DNA of 64,000 nt, taken from the NCBI GenBank assembly GCA_937905825.1, contig CALCXM010000025.1:29024-93023 (forward strand), in the 5' to 3' direction. Below are positions 9,527 to 19,521 of this stretch, piece after piece. Within the stretch, counting starts at the first letter, position 1; each line of letters begins with the position of its first letter. The notes beneath the pieces were generated by a model. The model had not been told where the DNA came from. It was given only the letters and a program-made list of their open reading frames with translations, and did no database searches. The translations under genes and the position numbers were made by a program. The stretch is from an uncultured bacterium. GTDB lineage: Bacteria; Planctomycetota; UBA1135; GCA-002686595.

Positions 9527-9632
9527 GGGGTTCAGAGCATGGGGGACGCTCCCGCACCCGGGTTCTTCCCGGGGGGCCGGAAGTGTAGCGCACGGACCCG
9601 CAATTCCTGGCCTGTGGAGTCGGGGAAAGCGC

Positions 9633-9648
9633 CCTGGAACCGTCCAGG
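9633..9648 (-). terminator. Short hairpin after the 9662 gene
   Basis: A perfect 6-bp inverted repeat, CCTGGA-ACCG-TCCAGG, sits 14 nt beyond the stop of the exported protein gene at 9662, and on the minus strand is followed by GCTTTCCC. The T-run is weak, so termination is only a suggestion. Confidence 0.3.
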
Positions 9649-9661
9649 CTCCCGATTCGGC

Positions 9662-10891
9662 TCAGTCCAGGTCCTCGATGCGCTGGGCCAGGTGCTGCAT
9701 AACACGTTCCACGAAGTGGTTCTCCATGAAGCGACTGGCCCCCTGGCGTTCGAGCTCCAGCATGCCTTCCAGGTGGTCCTGATCCGCACCATCCACAGGG
9801 ACCCCTTCGATCTGATCCAGGAAGGACGTCGTGAGCTCGGACAAGCCCTCCCGGTACTTCTTCGTCCCGTTGAGCTTCAGATCGAGGATCATGGCCTCCA
9901 CGGCTTCGCGCTTGTTCGGGTCCGAGCTCATCTCTTCCAAGCGGTCGAACAGGGCGTCGATGCGTTGGCGCTCGAGCCCCAGGCGTTGTTCAAAGAAGGC
10001 GCTGCTCAAGTGTCGGTAGTGTTCAGCGAAGAGGGAGATGATCGTCTCCAAATCCTTGTCGGAGATTTCGATCTCGTCCTCGTCGAGTCGATTCCAAAGC
10101 CAAACGTGGGCACTCACCCGGGAGCTGGACCACCCGGCCCGAGAGATCTGAACCATCATCTCCCCGGAGCGGTCCACGGAGTCATCCGCCACCGCGGGAA
10201 TCACGAATTCGTCGGAGAGCTCCACCTCCTCGGTCATCTGAATCAGGCGCAGGGCATGGCGCGCGGCCTCGCCCTCCCCCAACCAGGCGGAGCGCGGCAC
10301 TCCATACTGCGGCTCGAGCTCCATGCGCAGATCCGTTCCCTGGCGCAGTTCGAAGGCACCATCCGCCAACTCGCTGACCTCGAACTCCGAGTGCCGCAAG
10401 CTTGGCAGCCAGGCGAACAGCGAAGGCGAGTTGGTGGTGTACTCAAACTTGAAGCGCACGGAGTCCTCCTCGCTCTCGGGCCAGATCAAGAAGGTCGGCC
10501 CGGGGACCCGGGGCCTGGCGGGCTTCGTCCGTGGCAGGCGTTCTTCCCAAGTGCACAGCCAAGCTTCCGAAGCCTCGAAGAGGTCCTCCAAATCGAGGCG
10601 GTAGTGCATCGGTCCATCGTCGCCGTCGGCGCGCACGGTCATGACGCCCCCATCGATCCACTGCTGAACTTCTGAGCCACCCTTGAAGTGCACGTGACAA
10701 CGGCCCGGCGCTTCGTAGGCGAAATGCAGCTTGCCCATCTTCTCGTAGGAGGAAGTCACTTCGAAGTCCAACACGAGGCTCTCCAGTTGGGCGCTGCGTT
10801 CGATCCATTCCGACACGGGCAGTTCGGCGGATGGGGAAACGGCGAGCAGCGGTAGGGCGAGGGCGAGTTGCAGAAATGGACTGCTGGACAT
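9662..10891 (-). CDS. Exported protein of unknown function
   Basis: 409 residues from the ATG at 10891, chosen because it puts a hydrophobic signal segment (FLQLALALPLLAVSPSA) at the N-terminus; the frame remains open to 10948. The mature N-terminal ~150 residues are beta-strand rich (LESLVLDFEVTSSYEKMGKL, then a FAYEAPGRCHVHF strand), reminiscent in layout of LolA/RseB-like folds, but I cannot confirm homology. The C-terminal ~170 residues are helical and charged, with an acidic stretch LDEDEIEISDKDLETI. No catalytic motif is recognised. It is a single-gene unit facing the macroglobulin-like gene across a hairpin-rich gap. Confidence 0.7.
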   Translation of the reverse strand: MSSSPFLQLALALPLLAVSPSAELPVSEWIERSAQLESLVLDFEVTSSYEKMGKLHFAYEAPGRCHVHFKGGSEVQQWIDGGVMTVRADGDDGPMHYRLDLEDLFEASEAWLCTWEERLPRTKPARPRVPGPTFLIWPESEEDSVRFKFEYTTNSPSLFAWLPSLRHSEFEVSELADGAFELRQGTDLRMELEPQYGVPRSAWLGEGEAARHALRLIQMTEEVELSDEFVIPAVADDSVDRSGEMMVQISRAGWSSSRVSAHVWLWNRLDEDEIEISDKDLETIISLFAEHYRHLSSAFFEQRLGLERQRIDALFDRLEEMSSDPNKREAVEAMILDLKLNGTKKYREGLSELTTSFLDQIEGVPVDGADQDHLEGMLELERQGASRFMENHFVERVMQHLAQRIEDLD

Positions 10892-11362
10892 GAGGGCGCG
10901 GGGTGCGAAAAACTTGTGTGGATTGGCCCTAAGGGTACGCGGGGCCAATCGTCATCTCCAGGGAGGGCGGCCCCGTTCTAGGGCCGTCCTCCCGGGGAGC
11001 CGGTTCCGAACGTTCGAGTCGGCCGGACTCGCCATTCAGTTCACGCCTGCGGCGCGCTTGCGCGCGAGAACGGCGAAGCCTCCCTGGGAACGGGCCGAGC
11101 AACGTTGCGAGACCGACTCGCCGAAGATCGCAACCCGGCGCCCCCTCCAAGAAATCCGTCTCAAAGCCAACACATGCGCCCTTCTCGCACCTCAAAAGAG
11201 CAGATTAGAAACTCACGGGGGCCCCGCACCCACGGGGCATCAAGACTCGAGCGGGTCGAGTCGAACTCTGAAACGCACGAGCCCGGGTTGCCTGGCGCCG
11301 ATTCCATGAACCCTCCGCCAACATCCGCGTTAACCGGGGGCTCAACCCTGACTAGACATTCC
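10892..11362. other. Divergent intergenic region with several inverted repeats
   Basis: About 470 bp between two divergent genes. No convincing ORF. It contains: GATTGGCCC at 10921-10929 with its exact complement at 10942-10950; a 13-bp stem with one mismatch at 10961-10993; GTTGCGA / TCGCAAC at 11104-11134; GCCCCG / CGGGGC at 11221-11238; and GACTCGA / TCGAGTC at 11244-11262. These could be operators, leader structures or terminators. I see no strong -35/-10 pair. Confidence 0.6.
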
Positions 11363-14300
11363 ATGACGAAAGCGATTCGCCTCACGATCCTCGCCCTCCC
11401 GCTCCTGGCCCTCGGCCTGCTCTCCAGCCCTGGACGTTCCGGGCCAGCCAACCGGGCCCCGGCGCGGGCGGACGACGGCGGTCATGAGGTCGGATTTGCG
11501 GAGCGCTTCGCCCTGGCCGAAGATCGCGCGACGGCCCTGGCGGAACTGATCCCGGGGACACCGGAGTTTTACTACTACTCGTGCCTGCATCTCCAGAGCC
11601 AGGGCAAGCTCGATGAGGTTTGGGAGGTGATGAAGTCCTGGAAGTCCAGGCACGGGCATCGTTCCCCCGAATACAAACAAATCGAAGTTCGGCAGCGCTT
11701 GCTCGGCTTTGCAAGCGATCCAGCGGACACCTACAAGAGCTTGGCACGGGAGCTGAGCCTGCACTTCCAACACGAACGGCAGGTGGCCGGCAAGGTCTCG
11801 CCCTTGCCTTCGAAATTGGACCCGAACGCGCTCACCCTGGCCGCCTGGTTCGAGCGGGCCAAGAAGAGCCACGGGGACTTCTTGGACGGCATCGACGGTT
11901 CCCAGTGGAAAGCCCTGGCAGGCATGGAACTCAACTCCCGTCAGTTGCGCAACTTCTTGCAGAAGTTGGATCGTCCCGACGTGCCCAACCTGCCGGCCCT
12001 CGTGGTTCGCGACCTGCAACACAAGTCGAGTCGTGGTTTTGGCAGCGTGCCCGTCCACAAGCTCCTGCTGCAGAGTCAGCTAGAGCACTGCTTGAGCATG
12101 CGCCCGGAACTCTTGAACGAGCCCGAGTTCATTCGCGTGTACTTGACGCGCCTGCTGCCGAATGCGGATACCTCGTGGATCGACGATGTGCAAGAACGCG
12201 TGCAGTACTTGGAGCGCCTCGAGCAGTTCACGGACCGCTTGGCTCCCGCCCACAACTCCCTCAAGTCCCACGTTCTGCAACACCGCCTGGCCCACGATCT
12301 GACCCAGGGCGATTGGGACCGGGAACGCTTCTTGAAGTTCATCCGCATCCCGCGCCGGGCCAGCTACGCCAACTCGGAGTATTTGCGCAGTCACCCCGCC
12401 ACGCAGATCGCCGAGATCGGCGACTTGCTGCCCCTCGGGAACACGGAAGATCCCGGCCAACTGGTCAAGGCCTACCTGGAACACTTCTTCCTCGGCGAGG
12501 CCAATTGGGAGGGATTCAGCGAGTTCCTGAGTCCTGACTACCTTCGGCGCGTCTTCGTCGAGACCAAGATTCTGGCGGGAGTCGGAGACCTTGAGCGCTG
12601 GTACTCCCTGCTCGACAACTCGGCCTACTACGAAGAACTGGAAGCACGCGTCGAGATTCAGTTCCCCCCCAACGCGCAGACGCACTACGCCGAAGGACAG
12701 GAGGTGCGCCTCGACGTGGACGTGAAGAACGTCGACACCTTGCTGGTCAAGGTCTTTGAAATCGATGCGGCCAGTTTCGCCCGGGCCATGGGCCGTGAAG
12801 TGGACGCCTCCATCGACTTGGACGGTTTGGTCGCCGGATCCGAAACGAACTACAGCTACGACGAACCAGCCTTACGCCGGGTTCGTCGCCCCTTTGCATT
12901 CCCTGGGCTCAATCGCCCGGGGGTCTACGTGATCGACTTCATCGGTGGTGGGCTCTCGAGCCGTGCGGTGATTCAGATCGGTGCCCTGCGCATGCGCCAA
13001 CGTGCCGGCTCAGCGGGGCAAGTGATCCAGGTCTTGGACGAATCCGGCAAGCTCTGCCTGGACGCCAGCCTGCGACTGGGCACCCAACGTTTCGAAGCGG
13101 ACGAGGATGGGGAAATCCACCTGCCCTACAGCAACGAATCGAGTCTGGAGACCATCCTCCTGGAGAGCGGCCCGCGGGTCGCCGTCCAGAAGCTGTGGCA
13201 CATGCAAGAGCGCTACACATTGGCCTTGGGGGTTCACGTGGAAAACGAGGCCATGGTTGCCGGCGCCTTGGCTCCCCTCTTGCTGCGCACCGAGCTCAGC
13301 GTGAACGGATTCCCGGCGCACCTTTCCTTGCTGGAGGAGCCCGTGCTGACCCTGCGCGCCACCGACGTGCACGGGATCGAAAGCACCTCGGACATTCATG
13401 ATCTCGAGCTCAGCAGCGACGCCGAGTTCCTGCACGAGTTCCGCGTGCCCGAGGACCTGGCCAGTTTGCAGGTCAGCCTGCGGGGTACGGTGAAGAACCT
13501 CTCAAAAGGCGAGGACGTGCAACTGCGCGCGGGCGCTTCTGCGTTCCAGGTGAACGCCATCGACCGCACTCGGGGTACGGACTGCCCCATTCTCGGACGG
13601 GATCAGCACGGCTACTTCGTGGATGTGCTCGGCAAGAATGGAGAGCCCCTTTCGAACCGGGTGCTCGCCGTCGACTTGCGACGGAACGGCTTCCGTGACA
13701 GCTATCGGGTCAACCTCAAGACCGATGCGGCGGGCCGCATCCGTTTGGGCGAGTTGCCGGCCATCGAACAGCTTGTGGTTTCGGGGTTTCCCCTAGCCGT
13801 GGGCCCCTGGTACCTGGCGGACGGACGACGCACCCTGCCCACTGAACTGCACGGGCTCGAAGGCCAGTCCCTACGACTCCCCTACCTGCCGCAGATGGGT
13901 GAGGTCTCCCAGGGAGAGGTCTCCCTGCTCGAGCTACGCGGCGGCGAGTTTCAAAAGGATCGTTCCAGCCACGTGGTTCTGACTCCCGGTTCCATCGAGT
14001 TGCGCGGCCTGCCGCGCGGGGACTACGACCTGCGCATCCAGGGAATCATCGGGAGCCTTCCCGTGCGGGTCACCGCCGGTGAACAGCGCGCTGGATGGTT
14101 CCTCGGCCAGTACCGAGAACTGGAGGCGACTCGCCGCCCGTTGCATCTCTTGAACAGCGAGCTAAGTGGCGTTGGGTTGTCCCTGGAACTCGCGAATTGG
14201 AGTCCGGAGACCCGCGTGCACGTGTTTGCGTCGCGCTTCACTCCCGCCAACGACGCCTATGAAGACTTGTTGCCCAGGGACGGGGCTGCATTGCGCGTCG

Positions 14301-17300
14301 GGTCCGTGCAGCGCGCTCGATCCACCCACGATTCAGGTCGCCAGATCGGGGAGGAGTATCGCTACATCCTCGAACGGCGCTTCGCCCAAAAGTACCCGGG
14401 CAACATGCTCTCCCAGCCGGGACTTTTGCTGAACCCCTGGGCGACCCGCGACAGCGTCAACTCCCTCGGCCTGGGCGGCGGATTTGGCGGCCGTTTCGGC
14501 GGTCGCCGGAGTGGAGGCGCTGGCGGAGGTGCACCCGCAAGTCCGCGCCGCAGCGGCCGGGATGGACTGTCCCCCGGGGCGGTCCCGAACCTCGGCTTCC
14601 TGGCCAACGCCGCCATCGTGCTCAGCAACCTGCGCCCCGATGCCCAGGGCAAACTGGTCATTCCCGCAGCCCAGCTGGGCACGGGACAACACCTGCGCGT
14701 GATCGTGACCGACTCCGAGGAGCAGATCGAGGTCCAACTCGCGGCACAAGAGCAACCCATCAAGCTGCGCGATCGCCGCTTGCGCGGGGCCCTCGCTTCG
14801 GACGGGCACTTCAGTGAACAGCGTCGCATCAGCGCGTTGACAAGCGGCGAGTCCGTCAGCATGCGCGGCTCCGCTTCGGCCCGTGCGGCGACCTTCGATA
14901 GCTTGCAGGATGTGTTCCAACTCTTCCGCACCCTCAACCCGAGTTCGGAGTTGGAGGACTTCGCGCCACTTATGGGCTGGGACAAGTTGGAGGCGACGGA
15001 GAAACAAGCCTACTACTCCAAGCACGCTTGCCATGAGCTGCACATGTTCCTGTTCCACAAGGATCCGGAGTTCTTTGAGCGCGTTTTGCGTCCCTACTTG
15101 GCAAACAAGGCCGAGAAGACGTTCATTGACCAATGGCTCTTGCAGGAGGACTTGCTGCCCTACTTGGAGCCCTGGACCTTTGCCCGCTTGAACTCCTTCG
15201 AGCAAGCCCTGCTGGCCCGGCGACTCACCCAGGCGAGCAGTAGCGTTCCGCGGCTCCTGCAGGATCGCGTGGATTTGAACCCCCTGGATCCCCAAGCCTT
15301 TGAAGCCCTCTACTTCGCTGCTTTGTCGGCGGGCTCTATGGATCCTGATCAAGCGGGAGCACAACTATTGAAGAAGTTGGGATACGCAGACCGGGAAGAG
15401 GTCGAAGCCGAGCCAGTGCTTATGGATCGCCGCAAGTCCAACCGCGGTCCCGGCAGCCCCGGCCCCGCAGGCCCAGGCGCGCCCGGACTATCGAGCGCCA
15501 CGGATGCCCCCAGCGAAATGACCGAAACCGGAAGCGACGATTTCTTCCTGGGACGCGGAACCAAGTCGGAAGAGAAGGACGCCGACGAGCGCGTGCGACA
15601 ACAACTGCTCTTCAAGAGCTTGGCCCAGACCCGGCAGTACGCCGAACACAACTACTACCACCAGCCGATTCATGCCCAGCTGGCCAGCCTGATCGAGGCC
15701 AACCAGTTCTGGGTGGACTACTCCCTCGCCGGGAGTTCGAAGCAGCCCTTCCTGTCCCCCAACTTTGTCGAAGCCGCTGGCAACGTGGCGGAGATGTTGA
15801 TGGCCCTGGCGGTGCTTGACTTGCCCTTTGAGGCCAAAGAGCACGGCACCGAACGGGAGGACGGAATCGTCCAACTGACGGCCGCCAGTCCCATGATTCT
15901 GGTGCGCAAGGAGATCTCCCAGGCACAGGAAGCAGACGGGGCCAGCCGTCTGCTCGTCGGACAACAGTACTTCCCCATGTCCGAGCGCTACATGCAAGTG
16001 AACGGCCGGGAGAAGGAACGCAGCGTTGGGGACGAGTTCCTGCGCGGCGCCGCCTATGGTTGTCGCGTGGTGGTGACCAACCCCACTGCGGAAGCCGTGC
16101 AATTCGAACTGCTCTTGCAGCTGCCCGCGGGCTCGATTCCTTTGGACGGTTCCTACCGCACGAAGGGCAGTCCCTTGCAGCTCGCGCCCTACTCCACGCA
16201 CACCGAGGAGTACGCGTTCTACTTCCCGCAGTCTGGCAGCTGGGGACACTTCCCCGCCCACGCCACCAACGAAGCGAATTGGTTGGCCGCCGCTGCGGGC
16301 AAAGAGCTCATCGTGGTGGACGAACCCACCACCCGGGACACCAGCACTTGGGAGTACATCTCCCAAGAAGCGGACCTGCCCCAGGTCTTGCAGGCCCTGC
16401 AAACGCGCAACCTCTTGCGTCTCGACCTGAGCCGGCTCGCCTGGCGCATGGCAGACCCGGCGGTCTTCCGCGCCATCACCAACCTCTTGGACTCCAAGCA
16501 CGCCTACGACGAAACCCTGTGGTCCTATGGACTCAAGCACCAGGACCTCGAACGGGCCAAAGAGTACCTGCAAGCAGAAGGGCGCATCGTCAGCATGGCC
16601 GGCCCCTGGTTGAAGAGCCCATTGCTCAGCATCGATCCGATCCAGCGTCACCAGTTCGAACGTCTGGAGTTCCGGCCCTTGGTGCGCGAGCGGGCTCACC
16701 TGCGCGGCGACGTGCACAAAATCTACAACGACGCTCACGCCCAGCAGTACAGCTCCTTGATGGACATCCTGGCCCACAAGGACACCTTGGATTCCAAGGA
16801 CTGGATGAGCGCCACGTATCATCTGCTACTTCAGGGGCGCATCGCCGAAGCGCTCGCAAGCTTTAAGCGCGTGGACCCGAGCGAGCTGAACCTCAAGCTG
16901 CAGTACGACTACATGCGCGCCTACATGGACTTCTATAGCGAAGAGCACGAACTCGCGCGCAGCATTGCCCAGGCCTACGTGAAACACCCGGTGCCCTACT
17001 GGCAAGAGCGTTTCGCGGAGATCTTGCGTCACCTGGACGAAGCCGAGGGGCGCGGCGACGCGGCCCAAGGATCTGATGCAACCACGGACCGCAACGACCT
17101 TTTGGCCAGCTCCGCGCCGACCCTCAGCATCGATGCCGCCAAGGGCAGCCTGACCATTCAACACGAGCGTCTCGACAGCCTGGAGCTGCGCTACTACGTG
17201 ATGGATGTGGAGTTCCTATTCTCCACCAGTCCCTTTGTGCAGGAGAACGCGGGGTCCTTCAACTTCGTCTTGCCCAACGGAATTCAGAAGCTCTCAGTGC

Positions 17301-17686
17301 CCATGGACGGACGCATCACAGAGATGGCCTTGCCCGCCGAGTTTGCCCATGCGAACGTCTTGATCGAGGCCCGTTCCGGCGGGCTCAGCGCGCGCTGCAC
17401 CTACTACTCCAACAACATGGGCGTGCAGTGGATGGAGAACTACGGTCAACTGAAAGTCACCGGGGCAGAAGATGGGAAACCGCTCTCAAAGGTCTACGTG
17501 AAGGTCTTCCGCAAGACGGCGAACGGCGAGGTGTTCCACAAGGACGGCTACACGGACTTGCGCGGACGCTTTGACTACGTCTCGGTTTCGGGGGCCCAAA
17601 ACGAACCGATTGAGCGCTTCGCCGTGCTGGTCTTCGACGAGACCCGTGGGGCGGTCATCCGTGAGTTGCAGCCACCGCCGCAGTAG
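11363..17686 (+). CDS. Giant exported alpha-2-macroglobulin-like protein
   Basis: 2107 residues from the ATG at 11363, which begins a clear signal peptide (MTKAIRLTILALPLLALGLL). The frame is open upstream to 11105 without coding character. Residues ~80-430 are helical; around 440-560 is a macroglobulin-type MG region (YAEGQEVRLDVDVKNVDTLL, then a LNRPGVYVIDFIGGG strand), the pattern seen in bacterial A2M relatives. A Gly/Arg-rich insert lies near residue 1040 and a collagen-like Gly-Pro segment (RGPGSPGPAGPGAPG) near 1360. The region ~1500-1660 again looks beta-sandwich, ~1670-1900 helical and repeat-like, and the C-terminus resembles a carboxypeptidase-regulatory-like fold. I see no C-x-E-Q thioester motif, so the classical protease trap may be absent. 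It is probably periplasmic or on the cell surface. Confidence 0.75.
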   Translation: MTKAIRLTILALPLLALGLLSSPGRSGPANRAPARADDGGHEVGFAERFALAEDRATALAELIPGTPEFYYYSCLHLQSQGKLDEVWEVMKSWKSRHGHRSPEYKQIEVRQRLLGFASDPADTYKSLARELSLHFQHERQVAGKVSPLPSKLDPNALTLAAWFERAKKSHGDFLDGIDGSQWKALAGMELNSRQLRNFLQKLDRPDVPNLPALVVRDLQHKSSRGFGSVPVHKLLLQSQLEHCLSMRPELLNEPEFIRVYLTRLLPNADTSWIDDVQERVQYLERLEQFTDRLAPAHNSLKSHVLQHRLAHDLTQGDWDRERFLKFIRIPRRASYANSEYLRSHPATQIAEIGDLLPLGNTEDPGQLVKAYLEHFFLGEANWEGFSEFLSPDYLRRVFVETKILAGVGDLERWYSLLDNSAYYEELEARVEIQFPPNAQTHYAEGQEVRLDVDVKNVDTLLVKVFEIDAASFARAMGREVDASIDLDGLVAGSETNYSYDEPALRRVRRPFAFPGLNRPGVYVIDFIGGGLSSRAVIQIGALRMRQRAGSAGQVIQVLDESGKLCLDASLRLGTQRFEADEDGEIHLPYSNESSLETILLESGPRVAVQKLWHMQERYTLALGVHVENEAMVAGALAPLLLRTELSVNGFPAHLSLLEEPVLTLRATDVHGIESTSDIHDLELSSDAEFLHEFRVPEDLASLQVSLRGTVKNLSKGEDVQLRAGASAFQVNAIDRTRGTDCPILGRDQHGYFVDVLGKNGEPLSNRVLAVDLRRNGFRDSYRVNLKTDAAGRIRLGELPAIEQLVVSGFPLAVGPWYLADGRRTLPTELHGLEGQSLRLPYLPQMGEVSQGEVSLLELRGGEFQKDRSSHVVLTPGSIELRGLPRGDYDLRIQGIIGSLPVRVTAGEQRAGWFLGQYRELEATRRPLHLLNSELSGVGLSLELANWSPETRVHVFASRFTPANDAYEDLLPRDGAALRVGSVQRARSTHDSGRQIGEEYRYILERRFAQKYPGNMLSQPGLLLNPWATRDSVNSLGLGGGFGGRFGGRRSGGAGGGAPASPRRSGRDGLSPGAVPNLGFLANAAIVLSNLRPDAQGKLVIPAAQLGTGQHLRVIVTDSEEQIEVQLAAQEQPIKLRDRRLRGALASDGHFSEQRRISALTSGESVSMRGSASARAATFDSLQDVFQLFRTLNPSSELEDFAPLMGWDKLEATEKQAYYSKHACHELHMFLFHKDPEFFERVLRPYLANKAEKTFIDQWLLQEDLLPYLEPWTFARLNSFEQALLARRLTQASSSVPRLLQDRVDLNPLDPQAFEALYFAALSAGSMDPDQAGAQLLKKLGYADREEVEAEPVLMDRRKSNRGPGSPGPAGPGAPGLSSATDAPSEMTETGSDDFFLGRGTKSEEKDADERVRQQLLFKSLAQTRQYAEHNYYHQPIHAQLASLIEANQFWVDYSLAGSSKQPFLSPNFVEAAGNVAEMLMALAVLDLPFEAKEHGTEREDGIVQLTAASPMILVRKEISQAQEADGASRLLVGQQYFPMSERYMQVNGREKERSVGDEFLRGAAYGCRVVVTNPTAEAVQFELLLQLPAGSIPLDGSYRTKGSPLQLAPYSTHTEEYAFYFPQSGSWGHFPAHATNEANWLAAAAGKELIVVDEPTTRDTSTWEYISQEADLPQVLQALQTRNLLRLDLSRLAWRMADPAVFRAITNLLDSKHAYDETLWSYGLKHQDLERAKEYLQAEGRIVSMAGPWLKSPLLSIDPIQRHQFERLEFRPLVRERAHLRGDVHKIYNDAHAQQYSSLMDILAHKDTLDSKDWMSATYHLLLQGRIAEALASFKRVDPSELNLKLQYDYMRAYMDFYSEEHELARSIAQAYVKHPVPYWQERFAEILRHLDEAEGRGDAAQGSDATTDRNDLLASSAPTLSIDAAKGSLTIQHERLDSLELRYYVMDVEFLFSTSPFVQENAGSFNFVLPNGIQKLSVPMDGRITEMALPAEFAHANVLIEARSGGLSARCTYYSNNMGVQWMENYGQLKVTGAEDGKPLSKVYVKVFRKTANGEVFHKDGYTDLRGRFDYVSVSGAQNEPIERFAVLVFDETRGAVIRELQPPPQ

Positions 17687-17706
17687 CCGCGCGCGAGGCG
17701 CATAGG

Positions 17707-17744
17707 AGGTCGGGAGGGGTCGCCCAGGCGGACCCTCCCGACCT
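17707..17744. terminator. Bidirectional terminator hairpin
   Basis: The 12-nt arm AGGTCGGGAGGG at 17707-17718 pairs exactly with CCCTCCCGACCT at 17733-17744, followed by a T-rich stretch (TCTTGTGTT). It lies between the convergent macroglobulin-like and sigma-54 activator genes. Confidence 0.7.
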
Positions 17745-17788
17745 TCTTGTGTTCCACAGAGCTTGGCTCCCCCCGCAGGCAGCACCGG

Positions 17789-19387
17789 TCATTCCGTTCC
17801 CGTGCGCGGACGGGCGATCTTGAGGGACTTCAAGCGCGAGGAAAGCGTCGCCGGGTTGACGCCCAGGAACTCCGCAGCACCGCCCGCGCCCGCGATCTTC
17901 CACTGGGCGTGGTTCAACACGGCGATCAAGTTGTCGCGCTCGGCAGACTTCATCTGTTCATCATTGAAGAGCCGCTTCTCTTGCTCTCGGTTGCTCGTGG
18001 AACCGGCGGCGGCTCCCGCTAATCCGGGGATGTCCAAGGCCAAACGTCCCTGCTGCGCCCCGATCAAGGCGCGCTGCATCACGTTCTGCAGCTCGCGGAT
18101 GTTCCCCGGCCAATCGTAGGACTGTAAAGCGTCCAAGTCCCCTTGCCGCAACTTCGGGCAATGACCCGGAGGACCGGAGCAACCCTGCTCGAGGAAGTGC
18201 TGGGCGAGCAACGGAATGTCTGAAGTCCGTTCGCGCAAACTCGGCACGCGAATCGGGAACACGGTCAAGCGATAGTACAGGTCTTCGCGAAAGCGCCCCG
18301 CGCGCACTTCCGCCAAGAGGTCGCGATTGGTGGCGGCCACCACGCGCACGTCCACGCTGCGCTCGTGGTCTTCACCGATGCGCGAGAATTGCCCTTCTTG
18401 CAAGGCCCGCAACAACTTGCCCTGCAGGTCCAAGGGAATTTCGCCCACCTCGTCCAAGAACAAGGTGCCGCCGTCCGCCACTTGAAAGCGTCCAGCCCGG
18501 TCGCGGGTGGCGCCCGTGAACGAGCCCTCAAGATGGCCGAAGAACTCACTCTCGAACAGTTCGTGGGGAATCGACGCGCAGTTCACGCGCACCAAGGGCT
18601 TCCCGGCCCGCGGACTTTGTTCGTGGACCGCGTGGGCGATCAACTCCTTGCCGGTACCCGATTCTCCCTCGACAAGCACCGTGGCTTCCGTGGGCGCTAC
18701 CACCTCGACCTGTTGCAGGAGTTGTTGAATGGCCGGGCTTTCGCCCACGATGCTGCCGAAGGACTGCACGACCTTGATCTCTTCACGCAAGTAATCGCGC
18801 TCGATTTCCAACTGTCGCCGGAGTTCTTCCACCTCCTCGAACGCACGGCTGTTGGCCAGAGCCGTGGCCGCGTGATCGGCGAAGGTGCGCAACCAACTGA
18901 ACTCCGTTTCGTTGAGGCACTGGCGACTGAAGATCGCCAGCACACCCAACACCTCACCGCGGAAGATCAGCGGTTGGCCGGCGAAGCAGGTGATGCCTTC
19001 TTGCTCCGCCCATTGAGGGTCGCTGAGCCAATCCGTGCCTTGGGAGACGTGCAGCTTCAGGGGCGCGCCCGTGGCGCCGATCTGTCCGACCTTGCGCACG
19101 CCCAAGGGAAAGCGTTGAAAGCGTCCCCCCAAACTCGTGCAGCAGTGTCCGGGAGTCGCGGTGGATTCCCCGGCACTCGCCACCAGGTGCAGGCACCTAC
19201 TTTGGTCCAAACACTCCGAACGCAGAGCGCAATCGTCGCAGCGATCCCCCGGGGCCAGCAACCAGATGCGCGCCAAGGCCACGTCGGGTTCGTCCGCCAG
19301 GTCCCCCACGATGTTGCAGAGCACTTCGCAGGGAGAGAGAGCTTGGGCCACGTTCAGAGCGGCTTTTTGCAGGGCTTCAGCATTCAT
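17789..19387 (-). CDS. Sigma-54-dependent transcriptional activator (GAF-AAA+-Fis)
   Basis: 532 residues. Residues ~15-185: GAF-like sensory domain with an unusual set of Cys ([16 protein letters not shown], then GHCC), which could bind a metal or sense redox state. A linker coiled coil follows ([20 protein letters not shown]). The AAA+ domain has Walker A GESGTGKE, Walker [12 protein letters not shown], and the sigma-54 contact loop as GSFTGA rather than GAFTGA. The C-terminal Fis-type helix-turn-helix ends [19 protein letters not shown]. This is the layout of NorR-type activators. ATG at 19387. Palindromes at 19402-19452 lie directly upstream of its own start and also upstream of the divergent sigma-54 promoter, so it probably controls both directions. 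Confidence 0.93.
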   Translation of the reverse strand: MNAEALQKAALNVAQALSPCEVLCNIVGDLADEPDVALARIWLLAPGDRCDDCALRSECLDQSRCLHLVASAGESTATPGHCCTSLGGRFQRFPLGVRKVGQIGATGAPLKLHVSQGTDWLSDPQWAEQEGITCFAGQPLIFRGEVLGVLAIFSRQCLNETEFSWLRTFADHAATALANSRAFEEVEELRRQLEIERDYLREEIKVVQSFGSIVGESPAIQQLLQQVEVVAPTEATVLVEGESGTGKELIAHAVHEQSPRAGKPLVRVNCASIPHELFESEFFGHLEGSFTGATRDRAGRFQVADGGTLFLDEVGEIPLDLQGKLLRALQEGQFSRIGEDHERSVDVRVVAATNRDLLAEVRAGRFREDLYYRLTVFPIRVPSLRERTSDIPLLAQHFLEQGCSGPPGHCPKLRQGDLDALQSYDWPGNIRELQNVMQRALIGAQQGRLALDIPGLAGAAAGSTSNREQEKRLFNDEQMKSAERDNLIAVLNHAQWKIAGAGGAAEFLGVNPATLSSRLKSLKIARPRTGTE

Positions 19388-19401
19388 GTGGCGAAGGTAC
19401 G

Positions 19402-19452
19402 GAGATCTCAGGCCTTGGGACGTGAGATCTCAGGCTTTCCTGAAGTATCAGG
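19402..19452 (+). promoter_or_regulatory. Putative upstream activator sites
   Basis: GAGATCTCAGGC occurs at 19402-19413 and again at 19424-19435, 22 bp apart (about two helical turns); the second is part of a perfect palindrome TGAGATCTCA. A third inverted repeat, CCTGA-AGTA-TCAGG, follows at 19439-19452. They lie 70-120 bp upstream of the -24/-12 promoter, the normal place for sigma-54 activator sites, and next to the activator gene. Binding is inferred. Confidence 0.65.
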
Positions 19453-19521
19453 GCCATGCGCAGCCGCCGACAAATCTCTAAGTCACGCCATCCAGGCAAC
19501 TTAGAAGGAACGCGCAGAGCA

